DNA of 64,000 nucleotides from Tritrichomonas musculus (taxonomy: Eukaryota; Parabasalia; Tritrichomonadida; Tritrichomonadidae): positions 992,001-1,056,000 of the forward strand of contig JAPFFF010000011.1 in assembly GCA_039105265.1 (NCBI GenBank), given 5' to 3'. Numbering within the stretch: position 1 is the first letter of the stretch; each line of letters starts with the position of its first letter. The translations under genes and the position numbers were made by a program. The notes beneath the pieces were generated by a model. It ran no database searches and was not told where the DNA came from. It saw nothing but the letters and a program-made list of their open reading frames with translations. Of the stretch, positions 17,713 to 26,500 are shown piece by piece.

Positions 17713-17796
17713 TTGGAATGCGAAAAAATTTAAAAATAGCAAATCCCATAAATTGAATTTTGGGACCCCCTCTGAAAAACCTTTGGCCGAAAATTC
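17713..17796 (-). promoter_or_regulatory. Start motif and leader of the last element A gene
   Basis: On the minus strand AAATTTTTTCGCATTCCAAATG leads directly into the 458-residue gene. The rest of the 84 bases holds no gene and joins the (TAG)n run. Confidence 0.5.

Positions 17797-17859
<63 letters not shown>
17797..17859. repeat. (TAG)21 microsatellite near the end of element A
   Basis: Twenty-one uninterrupted TAG triplets. Simple repeats of AGT/TAG type are compatible with slippage at Polinton ends, which start AGTAGT. An alternative reading is that this run is itself the left end of an element extending to the right; I prefer the boundary at 18066 because of the ACTACT and the open fibre frame there. 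Confidence 0.9.
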
Positions 17860-18066
17860 GTGATCACTGTGTCCTTCAGTTATGGGTCAGGAATGACTGT
17901 CATAGGTGACCATCAATATCACCCATGATACTGACCACTTATTCCTATTCATGGGTATCATTTGGGGTCAATTCAAAAATAGTCAGGTGGCCTTCAATTA
18001 TGGGTCAGTAATTGGGGCCATTTAGGTAATTCTATCTGACCGTCGATCCGCACACTCCTCACTACT
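17860..18066. other. Terminal non-coding region of element A
   Basis: 207 bases without a gene. It has two direct copies of a ~22-base motif (CCTTCA-TTATGGGTCAG at 17871 and 17991) and several short GGTCA/TGACC inverted pairs, and it ends CACTCCTCACTACT. Read inward from the end the strand starts AGTAGTGAGGAG, compatible with a Polinton terminus. Unlike elements B and E no clear hairpin adjoins the end. Confidence 0.5.
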
Positions 18067-18068
18067 GA

Positions 18069-19982
18069 GGAGGTGGTGGTGGTTATCCAGGTGATGGAGG
18101 TAGTGGCTTTCAAGGTAAGTTTTTGGTGAATGTTGATTTGAAGGCTGATAAGATGACTATGGAAAGATTTTTACCAATAACAACAACTGTTCAAAATCCT
18201 GTTGCTGGAGCTATTTCAACATTCTCAGCTACACAGGTTGTCCTTTCGACAACACATGCACTGACTCAGTTAGGAAATGCTATTGCTACACTTGGTTCGA
18301 ATGTCTTACACTTCTTTAGGAATAGACCAGATACAAATGGAACTGAAACATTAAATATTAATTCATCCTCGATTACAATAACTGATAATGATACTGATAA
18401 TGCAACAAATACTATCACAACCACTGAGCAATCATTAGAGAGAACTCATAGAGAAGTTCAGCCACAGGTTGTTACAGATGAAACAGATGAGATTCGAACA
18501 GATATAACTGTACCACAGACTACAATGACAAATACAGCTTCAACTACGATTGCACTTAGGAATCAAGTTCCTATTATCAATATATCTGGAATCCAGTATA
18601 CCTTAGAAGATATTGCAGATATGACAAGAGAAGAACGAAATGCATTAGTTGCTAGTCATCCTGATATCTTACGTATCCAATATCATGGAAGAGAGTGGTT
18701 TAATGTTTATGATTTGTTTTATAATGACCAACTCATTATCCATAATAATGTATTTCAACGAAGGACTCTAATAAGACCAGCTGATATTGAGATGACAGAT
18801 AGAATACATAGAGCTACTGATAATAATTGGTCAATAGAATGGGAAGGAACAACATACACAGCGAGAGATATTGAACAATTATCTATGCAAGACAGATTAA
18901 ATTTACCATTTGTACAAAATGGAGATATTGGATTAGAACCTTACTTGAATGAGCAAACAATGGAGGCATGGATAAATATTATTGATCATAGAGGAGAGAC
19001 TATTGACCCAATTGTTGCTACTATTGATTATTCAGCACCAACAACAGCAAATATTAGTGGAGGTCAAGTACGATTTGTTGGAATAAATTCACAGATAGAA
19101 GTCAATGCAAATGGAGTTAGATATCAGCATTATGACCTTGTTGCCACAACAGATACTTGGACAGTACCAGGAACAACACCAGCAATAACAGCAAGAATGA
19201 TAGAACAAATGAGTGATGAACAAAGAGGAGAACTAATGGATAATATTTATTCTCATGGTAATCTTTTAGCTTTTAATGATACATTAGATGAAACAACTGG
19301 TGAAGAAATAACACAAGTACTATATAATGGAAATGTAGTTGCTACAATAGATAGAAGAAGACTACATGTAATTAATATTGTGAATGGAGTGATAGAAATG
19401 TACCAACAAGATGGTGTTATAAGTGCAACTACCCAGGTTATAATGGGAGCAGTAGGTTATGTTGCTAGAAGGTTCTTACATGGTCAATGGCAGTTTGTTA
19501 GACATCATCCTGGTGATGCAGCAGCTATAGCAGGAGTAGCAGCAGAAGCATATGTAGCAAATAGAATAGGATTATTTAATATTCCAAGTTGGTTCCGTCG
19601 TAATGATAACCCAGAGACATTAGCAGAGGAAGATGTATTAGAAAAGATTCTTGCATGGGCATATCATGAAGAAACAGATGATGAACCTGAACTTGAAATA
19701 ACAATGAAGGATGCTGATAAGATGATGGTTTCATTTGATACATGTATTAATATTGCAAAGACATATCGCGATACTTTAAAGGGTACAATAGCATTCATGT
19801 GCGAGAAAATCAAAGAGCTTGAAAATAAGTCAAGTACAAAACATCCATTAGAAGATATAGATATGACTGCTTATATTACTAAAGTAGAAGTGAAGGAAAT
19901 GATAGACCAGAAGGATGCATATATTGATACTCTTGAGGCAAGACTTGCAGCACTTGAAGCTAAATGCGCTAACATCGAATGA
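18069..19982 (+). CDS. Fibre protein, A-type (element B), interrupted by element A
   Basis: The frame is open from just after the element A terminus (Gly-rich GGGGGYPGDGGSGFQG) and the first internal ATG is at 18153. After a Thr-rich stretch there are three versions of a ~100-residue module: ISGIQYTLEDIADMTREER, WEGTTYTARDIEQLSMQDR and NANGVRYQHYDLV with TARMIEQMSDEQR. A hydrophobic segment (GAVGYVARRFL, AAAIAGVAAEAYVAN) follows, and the last ~90 residues (STKHPLEDIDMTAYIT, then a coiled coil ending AALEAKCANIE) match the end of E's A-type fibres. Likely an attachment protein; its middle is unrelated to E's, as if shaft modules were exchanged. The next fibre gene starts 20 bases downstream. 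Confidence 0.75.
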   Translation, partial: GGGGGYPGDGGSGFQGKFLVNVDLKADKMTMERFLPITTTVQNPVAGAISTFSATQVVLSTTHALTQLGNAIATLGSNVLHFFRNRPDTNGTETLNINSSSITITDNDTDNATNTITTTEQSLERTHREVQPQVVTDETDEIRTDITVPQTTMTNTASTTIALRNQVPIINISGIQYTLEDIADMTREERNALVASHPDILRIQYHGREWFNVYDLFYNDQLIIHNNVFQRRTLIRPADIEMTDRIHRATDNNWSIEWEGTTYTARDIEQLSMQDRLNLPFVQNGDIGLEPYLNEQTMEAWINIIDHRGETIDPIVATIDYSAPTTANISGGQVRFVGINSQIEVNANGVRYQHYDLVATTDTWTVPGTTPAITARMIEQMSDEQRGELMDNIYSHGNLLAFNDTLDETTGEEITQVLYNGNVVATIDRRRLHVINIVNGVIEMYQQDGVISATTQVIMGAVGYVARRFLHGQWQFVRHHPGDAAAIAGVAAEAYVANRIGLFNIPSWFRRNDNPETLAEEDVLEKILAWAYHEETDDEPELEITMKDADKMMVSFDTCINIAKTYRDTLKGTIAFMCEKIKELENKSSTKHPLEDIDMTAYITKVEVKEMIDQKDAYIDTLEARLAALEAKCANIE

Positions 19983-20001
19983 GAAGTTTTATTTAACTAA
20001 A

Positions 20002-22605
20002 ATGAGTGATACTACTACAAGATTTAAAGGAGATATACAGTTTAAGATAGGGGATGCTACTCGAAAAGGTAGCCAGTTATTAACCTTGGGTGACTTAGAT
20101 AACTATGTACAGACAGGTCATTTATTTAATGAGGTCGAAGGTTTACCAGAAGTTGATATTAAAAATAAAAATATACAGTATGTATCATTTGAGTCTTCAA
20201 CAACAACTTACAATATCCTTAAGTTTGTTAATTTGCCTGAAGACTTCATGAATAAGCTCAACGAAATAAAAACCCAGACTAATATATTTAAGATAGTATT
20301 GAGGAAGAATATAGTATATGATACAAGTGGTAATTTAGTCAAGGAGTTCTACATATATGTTAAGGATGGTCAAGTATATTCTCCTTTGATAACTAAAAGT
20401 AGTAATGGATGCAGTATAAATAATAGTACCATTATGGGATATATGAATATAGCTTTTGATAGTAAACTAGACTTCAACCCATATACCTTGTGGCTGAATG
20501 GGGAGTTGAGCATAATGAATGAATATATAACTGATTCTTTACAGACAGAGAAGGCAATAAAGTGTTCTATAATAAAAGCTGATAATGCATTAAGTTTACG
20601 TAAAAGTGATGTACTATACTTATATAAGCCTACATCAACTAGTCAGGTTGTGATAGATAACAAGAAATATTGGTTACTTCAATGGAACATAGATACTGGA
20701 TATACTATACCTAATGACTTAGAGTTTAGGTTTAATGAGTATTGTTTTGGTAATAAGTGGTTTTTATCATGGGATGGTACAAAATGGGTAGGTGATAACA
20801 TACAAGGTCATATCAATGGTAGATTAGTTAATGGATTAAATAAGGAGAATGAGTATGGTGAAGATGGTACCTACATACAAGTCAAGAGGAGTGAGAGGAA
20901 CATGAAACTGATTAATAAGCCTAATGACTACTCTCCTGATAACCTACTACATTACATGATTCATGGAGGTAAGTGCAAAATAGACTGTTTTGTAAAATTA
21001 AAGACAGGGGAGATAGAACCTTTTTCGAAATATGGTCTAGGCTTTCAAACAAGTCAAGGAGGTACAAAAGATGGATATGATATTGAAGCAATAAGGTGCT
21101 ATAAGATGAATAATGCGACTAATAAATTAGAAACTAGTGCTATTGATGAACTCTACCTAGATATAACTCTTGAAGGTTCTAAAAATGCAAATAGGTTCTC
21201 AGTTCGACCTACTGGAAAAGAAGGCAATGGAGGAGACAAGGTATGGTTGTTCTTACATGGTGTACTTGATTCATGTGAACAGCTTGAATATACATATGCA
21301 GCTTCGACTACTAATGACTCAAGAGATATTAAGATATATTTAGCTGATGAATATGTTGACCCAATAGATGAGGTTCATTGGGATTCAACTACTAACCCAT
21401 TCGAGTATATCATTAAGCAGCAATTTTATGAAGTATCCCCAAATCCTAATGGGGCAACAACCTTATATACTGATTATAATATTACCTCCTCTAAGATAAT
21501 TACTGCTGATAATATTACTACTATGAGGAGTGATTTAAACTTAGTTACCAATAATGTAGATGTTATTAGCTATGATGTTAACGAAATGAACACTGTTATG
21601 GAAAGCTTAAAAGGTAGAGTATCAAGGACTGAACAAGTTACTCAACATCTGGAGGATGATGTAGATAATTTACGTATAGTCTCATGGACTGCATTAGCTT
21701 TTGGAGTTGCAGGTACAGCTGGGTCAATAGGTTCTATTGGTATGCAGCTATTTCCAGATGGTATAAGCTTTCCTACCATAAAAGGTGGGGGATTCCTTAA
21801 AAGGTTATTCTCTCATAAGTCAACCAAAGGTATGAGTGATTTGGTTAGAAATAGCATTAACTTCATGTCAGGTACTACAGCAAGAAGCATAACCAAAGAT
21901 ATAACACCTATAATTACCTGGTGTGAGGAAGAGTATAAGCAACTTGATGAACTACCTTTTACTGATGAGAATGATAACCCTGATACTGGAACCTTGACAT
22001 TAAGTGGTGCTATGGATATCAACAATATGTTTAGGGACTCACTCAAGCCTTGTTTCAAGTTGTTAGCTGAGAAGGTCAATGAGCTAGAGGCAGAGTTTGA
22101 TAACTACCCTACTGTGGATGAAGCTAATGAAGGTCTAGAAGTACTTATACGTAGGATAGAGACATTAGAGGGTGAAAATATCGCATTAAAAGATACTATA
22201 GCAGCAATGGAAGCTAGAATTTATGCGCTTGAACCACATGGACCAACTTTACCTGATTTCTATCAAGGGTTTAATAATCATGAAGTTGGTGAAAATGATT
22301 ATTGGGAAGTAAGTGATCGGGGAGGAGTCATGTATTTCGATATATGTTTTGAAATGCATAATGATGACAGTGAATATGCATTTGTATTAAATGACGATAA
22401 AGATGTCAAACACTACATTAGATTAAAGATAAACTTTGAGACAGAGGAATGTGTTTCTTATCTTGATGAACTAAATGGAAATACAGAACCTTTAACTCAA
22501 AATTCTAACGGTTATTATCAAATACCAGACGAATTACTGGACTCATTTAATTCATCAATGTATTATCGTAAACCATATCTTGAAGTTTATTCGACCCATG
22601 AGTAG
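20002..22605 (+). CDS. Fibre protein, B-type (element B)
   Basis: 867 residues from the ATG at 20002 (TTTTATTTAACTAAAATG); upstream in-frame starts overlap the previous gene. It aligns along most of its length with E's 1009-residue protein: DIQFKIGDATRKGSQLLTL at the start, EYCFGNKWFLSWDG, then TTLYTDYNI (about 486), a coiled coil (about 505-560), a Gly-rich hydrophobic segment (ALAFGVAGTAGSIGSIGMQLF begins near 565; about 20 residues) and DSLKPCFKLLAEKVNELEAEF. The C-terminal ~120 residues after a second coiled coil (ENIALKDTIAAMEARIYAL) differ from E, consistent with an exchangeable head. Probable trimeric surface fibre. Confidence 0.82.
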   Translation: MSDTTTRFKGDIQFKIGDATRKGSQLLTLGDLDNYVQTGHLFNEVEGLPEVDIKNKNIQYVSFESSTTTYNILKFVNLPEDFMNKLNEIKTQTNIFKIVLRKNIVYDTSGNLVKEFYIYVKDGQVYSPLITKSSNGCSINNSTIMGYMNIAFDSKLDFNPYTLWLNGELSIMNEYITDSLQTEKAIKCSIIKADNALSLRKSDVLYLYKPTSTSQVVIDNKKYWLLQWNIDTGYTIPNDLEFRFNEYCFGNKWFLSWDGTKWVGDNIQGHINGRLVNGLNKENEYGEDGTYIQVKRSERNMKLINKPNDYSPDNLLHYMIHGGKCKIDCFVKLKTGEIEPFSKYGLGFQTSQGGTKDGYDIEAIRCYKMNNATNKLETSAIDELYLDITLEGSKNANRFSVRPTGKEGNGGDKVWLFLHGVLDSCEQLEYTYAASTTNDSRDIKIYLADEYVDPIDEVHWDSTTNPFEYIIKQQFYEVSPNPNGATTLYTDYNITSSKIITADNITTMRSDLNLVTNNVDVISYDVNEMNTVMESLKGRVSRTEQVTQHLEDDVDNLRIVSWTALAFGVAGTAGSIGSIGMQLFPDGISFPTIKGGGFLKRLFSHKSTKGMSDLVRNSINFMSGTTARSITKDITPIITWCEEEYKQLDELPFTDENDNPDTGTLTLSGAMDINNMFRDSLKPCFKLLAEKVNELEAEFDNYPTVDEANEGLEVLIRRIETLEGENIALKDTIAAMEARIYALEPHGPTLPDFYQGFNNHEVGENDYWEVSDRGGVMYFDICFEMHNDDSEYAFVLNDDKDVKHYIRLKINFETEECVSYLDELNGNTEPLTQNSNGYYQIPDELLDSFNSSMYYRKPYLEVYSTHE

Positions 22606-22631
22606 GGATAGGTACGAGATTCTCGGGGCAG

Positions 22632-22750
22632 GTACCTGTGCCGTTTCATAGATGGGCGGTTGTGGGGTGGGGTACCTGTGCCGTTTCATGGATGGTAGGC
22701 GTTGAGGTGGGTGGGTGGGAATTAGGGGTGGGGCCCCTGTGCCGTTTCAT
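22632..22750. repeat. Three copies of a GC-rich motif in the terminal region of element B
   Basis: The core TACCTGTGCCGTTTCAT occurs at about 22633 and 22673, with a slightly changed third copy at about 22734, spaced 40 and 61 bases and separated by G-rich spacers. Nothing coding is seen from 22606 to 22906; the rest is the CTTTT tract and the terminal stem-loop. Confidence 0.7.
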
Positions 22751-22780
22751 TGATGGGGAGCAGTAGTGAGAACAAGAATA

Positions 22781-22842
22781 TTTTTTTCTTTTCTTTTCTT
22801 TTTTCTTTTCTTTTCTTTTTCTTTTCTTTTTCTTTTTCTTTT
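22781..22842. repeat. Polypyrimidine (CTTTT)n tract
   Basis: About 60 bases of C(T)4-6 repeats on the plus strand, lying 60 bases inside the proposed right terminus of element B. A strand-asymmetric tract of this kind may affect replication or arise by slippage. Confidence 0.85.
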
Positions 22843-22845
22843 ATG

Positions 22846-22896
22846 ACGAGTTCGTGTTGACGCGTGGGGTGCCAGCCCCAGCGGAAACCGACTCGT
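22846..22896. other. Stem-loop just inside the right terminus of element B
   Basis: Outer stem ACGAGT/ACTCGT encloses an inner stem TGGGG-tgccag-CCCCA flanked by CGC/GCG. It lies 10 bases from the ACTACT end. Element E has a 9-bp hairpin 9 bases from its ends, so hairpin-plus-AGTAGTATA may be the functional terminus recognised during protein-primed replication or integration (inference). Confidence 0.6.
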
Positions 22897-23008
22897 ATAT
22901 ACTACTACACCCATTTATCCTATGTTCAGGACCACCTCAGAGGTTTCCACCTAAATTAGCCCAAACTATTTTTAATTTAATTTTTTATTTCCCATTCATA
23001 AATATAAT

Positions 23009-23356
23009 ATGTCTACAGAAATTCTTTACCCCCAATTTGAAGATGATTTCGATGGATTCGATGAATATGTCCAATGTGTTAGCAAATATGTGCTAGCTCA
23101 TAGTGACTGGATTGGTGAAATTGTTGATATCTACGATCTAGTCTACGACTATGTCAGCCAAGATGATGAGTATTGGGATTGTGAGGTTGATGAAGATTAT
23201 TTGCAGAGAAAATATGATTTCGATGAGTCAGATTTAGATGATCCACGCTGTAAGGTATATATCATCACCTCAGTAGTAAGGGCTTTGTTAGCTAATAGAG
23301 CTAGCTATGATTATTCCATTGATGATTCCGATGAGTTAGCTGATGATGAAGAATAA
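23009..23356 (+). CDS. 115-residue acidic protein (element C)
   Basis: Starts at ATG 23009 after TTTTTTATTTCCCATTCATAAATATAATATG. Extremely acidic (FEDDFDGFDEYVQC, SQDDEYWDCEVDEDY, DDSDELADDEE) with a helical middle (VYIITSVVRALLANRASY). Looks intact. No family recognised and no counterpart seen in the other elements here. Acidic small proteins can mimic DNA or bind basic partners, but no function is claimed. Confidence 0.65.
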   Translation: MSTEILYPQFEDDFDGFDEYVQCVSKYVLAHSDWIGEIVDIYDLVYDYVSQDDEYWDCEVDEDYLQRKYDFDESDLDDPRCKVYIITSVVRALLANRASYDYSIDDSDELADDEE

Positions 23357-23434
23357 ATGAATGATTATTTTTGTATCCCAATGTTTACATTTAAGTCATA
23401 GCCCAATGTTTTCAGATATTTATTTTTGATTTAA

Positions 23435-23539
23435 ATGAGTTACCGAGATATAGAACTATGTTTACTAATAATGTTAACAATCCATTTTACATTAATTCAG
23501 ATGATTCAGTTGTTCTTGATGACAAAAATATATAACTAA
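23435..23539 (+). CDS. Possible 34-residue hydrophobic peptide (element C)
   Basis: A short frame begins exactly at a strong start motif, TATTTATTTTTGATTTAAATG. The peptide (MSYRDIELCLLIMLTIHFTL...) is hydrophobic enough for one membrane segment. The only support is the motif and the hydrophobicity; it does not align with the conserved 46-49 residue membrane protein of elements A and D. The motif could instead belong to a decayed gene. Confidence 0.3.
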   Translation: MSYRDIELCLLIMLTIHFTLIQMIQLFLMTKIYN

Positions 23540-23583
23540 ACAATTATTGTCAAGCTAAAATAATTATTTTTATTTTTACATAA

Positions 23584-26500
23584 ATGTCCAAGTTGCTAAG
23601 TAGATTATCCAAGTCCGAGATTTTATCTTTACCCGGATTTAAGAAATATAGATCACTTACGATTCGAAAATTAAAGCCAATATTAAATCAATCTATCAAA
23701 GATTTAGGTATTAATTACCGAGGTGTTAAGGTCAAAGACTATGTTAAGAAATATAATCAGAAATCCAGTGATGATAAATTGTTTAAGCGATTGTCATCTA
23801 ATAAAGACTTATTGAAAAATAAGCACAGAGATCGAGAGCAATATAAGCAATCTATTAAAGACAGTTCATTATTTGAGCGATAATTGATGAATCTGGGTGA
23901 AATATATTCTACTCCACCTCCAAGTGAGACTAAGTTATACATTGAATCGCTGATGAATATGGATACCGGTTATACTACCTCCAAGTCAGAGGAGCGCCGC
24001 CGATATAAAGACAATGTTACAGATAAAGGTAAGTTTCAGAATGAGGTTAAGCAAATGATGATAGCCGCTAATAATCACGAATCATTTACAGTTGATATTA
24101 ATGATGATAGTGAAATCCAATATGCATTCACTAAGGTATTGAGACATATTCGACAAATGAAATCCGATAAATGGCGGCCATTAGTGTATGGTTATGATTT
24201 GAATGGTGAATATAAGCTATTTCATCTAAATAAGGAGTCAGATCTCGAAGACATGATCAAATGCATTCTTGGCGAGATCACAATCGAAGAATACAGTTCT
24301 GATTCCGATCCAGGTCTAATTTGTTTAGATTACATACCAGTTAGATTCGAAGTCAAATTCATTAGTATGAGAAAAAATAAGTCCACAGGTAAGTCAGAGT
24401 TTGTTGAGAGAGTTGATGGTCAAGATATTGTATTAGAATCACTTGATGATTTTAGAGATGCTCCAGATGGTGCATTCTTTCCTTATATAAATTTGTTGGA
24501 CTCATTAGATTTGACCCGATATCAGATTTATAATAGCATTGATAAGAATAATTACAGAGACAATTGTTTTGTATACGCATGCATTCAATCAGGTGTATTC
24601 AATGATGAAGAAATCCATAAATTACGCACTATGATGTTGACCAGATCGATTCCTAATAAGAAAATATTAGAGATTGCGATTGAGATGAAATGTCATTTTG
24701 TGATATATAAGATTGACGAGACTAGAGACATAAAGCACCAAAAGCATTCTAGTATCGATACTCGTAAGAATAGCAAAGTCATCGCTGATAGAGTAATACG
24801 ATTGTTATTATACAAAGATCACTATATGATAGATCATAATGAGAAATTACCAATTACTAAGTATTATATTGAGCATAAAGCTGAGCTTGATAAGAAATAT
24901 TCAAATTATCCCATTGCTGAGCGAATGTTGATAAAGAATAATCGCGGAGATAAATCCGAGGGTACAGGTTTCATGATAATAATGAGAGCAATGTTTAAGA
25001 ATAATTATTTTAGAGAAATCAATCAGTGTGAGCAAGAAATAGGTACATGTGAGTTTGATAATCACCTTAATGATTATACTGATCTTAGCTATGATCCTAA
25101 TCTATGTTGTAAGCCTGAGTCTGCTACCCTAAAGAAAATTACTGAATGGTCACATATATATTATGCAGATTATGAGACAGATGTTACAGTTTCCCCTCAT
25201 AAGCCATATTTATTATGCTTATGTGATGATAAGCATGCAGTTTCATTTAAAGGATCTGATATTACATCCAATTTCCTTAATTCACTCAAGTCGAATTCAT
25301 TGACCTATTTCCACAATCTGAAATATGATGCTTGTTTCTTTATTAATGAAGATGGATGGGAGACTCAGTTGACACAGCGCAGTGGTACCTTATTACAGGT
25401 AGTTATGGATAAGTATGATAGAGTCCTTAATTCAAAGACAGGTAATATGGTCACTAAGCGAGTTAATCATCTGACATTCAGAAATAGTTATTCCCTTATT
25501 CCGGCTCCATTAAGAGATTTCTCAGATATGTTCCAATTGAAGGTTCATAAAGAAATCATTGCTTATAAGATCTATACTGAATCTAATATGAAGCGCAAAT
25601 GGATTCCATTTAATGAATTCTATGATCAATATGTTATAGAGAATGCCGATAAGAAATCCTCAGATGAATTAGAAATAGATCGCCGACAGTTGCTTAATAA
25701 TGCTAAATTCGCTAAAGCCTATAATGAATCTAATGATACAATAGATATAATGAGATATGCTTATTATTATTGTATGAAGGACTGTATTACCTTAATGGAT
25801 GGCATGAATAAGTTCAATAATGATTTAGCCGAAGTGTTCAAGAAAACAGGTAAGACTTGGGTAGGTATCCACCAATTTATATCAATTAGTGCTGTTGGTT
25901 ATGATTTCGCTAGAATATACGGTTGTTTTGAGGGATGTTATCAATTATCTGGCAAGCCTCAGAATTTCATCCAAAGATGTGTCAGTGGAGGTCGCACAAT
26001 GACAGCTAATAATGATAAGCAATATATAGTTGACCGAATTCAAGATTTCGATACAGTCAGCTTATATCCATCAGCTATGTATATTATGGATGGTATCCCT
26101 AAGGGAGCACCTAAAATAGTTCCAAATGATTGTACACATGATCAGTTAATGTCTTATGATACATTCTTTGCTGAAATTAATATTACTAAGTTAGAATGTA
26201 AGTCTAATAATCCTTATAAGTTCGGTCAGATATTCAAGCATAATGATAAAGGTTTAAAAATATTCTGCAATGATACTGTCAATCATTATTACATTGATAT
26301 GCAACACTTCTTCAATTGAAGAAGTAGGCAGCCCACTGGGCAATTGAGCCTCAAAAATTATGATGATGTGATGTGATCAATTGTACAATGTAAAGGCCAC
26401 TTTTTAAGGACATCATTAAAGTGTGAACTTTTCGGTATTGAATAAAAGCATAAAATATATATCAATACTTCCAAATTATGAAAATGATGATATTTGTTCT

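Larger units (their letters stand above)
1..18066. mobile_element. Element A: Polinton/Maverick, largely intact, left end outside window
   Basis: A block of about 17 genes that is visibly richer in G+C than everything to its right. It holds the Polinton set: protein-primed polB, rve-type integrase, packaging ATPase, major capsid protein, pVI-like peptide and fibre. Genes lie on both strands, mostly separated by fewer than 60 bases, with tail-to-tail overlaps. The right end is placed at 18066 because the sequence there reads ACTACT, which on the other strand is the AGTAGT start expected of Polinton termini (5'-AG...CT-3'), and because an open fibre reading frame of another element begins right after it. 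The left terminus is not in the window, so neither the inverted repeat nor the target duplication can be tested here. The right boundary is an inference; the gene content is seen directly. Confidence 0.8.
18067..22906. mobile_element. Element B: right-hand part of a Polinton carrying two fibre genes
   Basis: Two tandem plus-strand fibre genes related to the pair inside each inverted repeat of element E, in the same order and orientation relative to the end, followed by ~300 bases and a terminus ATATACTACT at 22906. In E the distance from fibre stop to terminus is 320 bases. Read inward, both ends start AGTAGTATA and run straight into a hairpin. The left part of B lies beyond element A, which seems to have inserted into B's first fibre gene. 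No target duplication could be confirmed. Confidence 0.6.

Noticed and set aside
17797-17859. The (TAG)n run as the left terminus of an element reaching to 22906
   Set aside because: No 6-bp duplication links AATTCT with the sequence after 22906, and the fibre frame is better explained by a boundary at 18066; not fully excluded.
18110-18125. A splice donor (AAGGTAAGT) that would make the element B fibre a spliced gene
   Set aside because: The frame is open straight through it and no acceptor or branch site is apparent; other genes here are intronless.
22846-22896. Self-cleaving ribozyme (hammerhead-like) because of a GAAAC after a GC stem
   Set aside because: The CUGANGA core is absent and the stems do not match the hammerhead arrangement.
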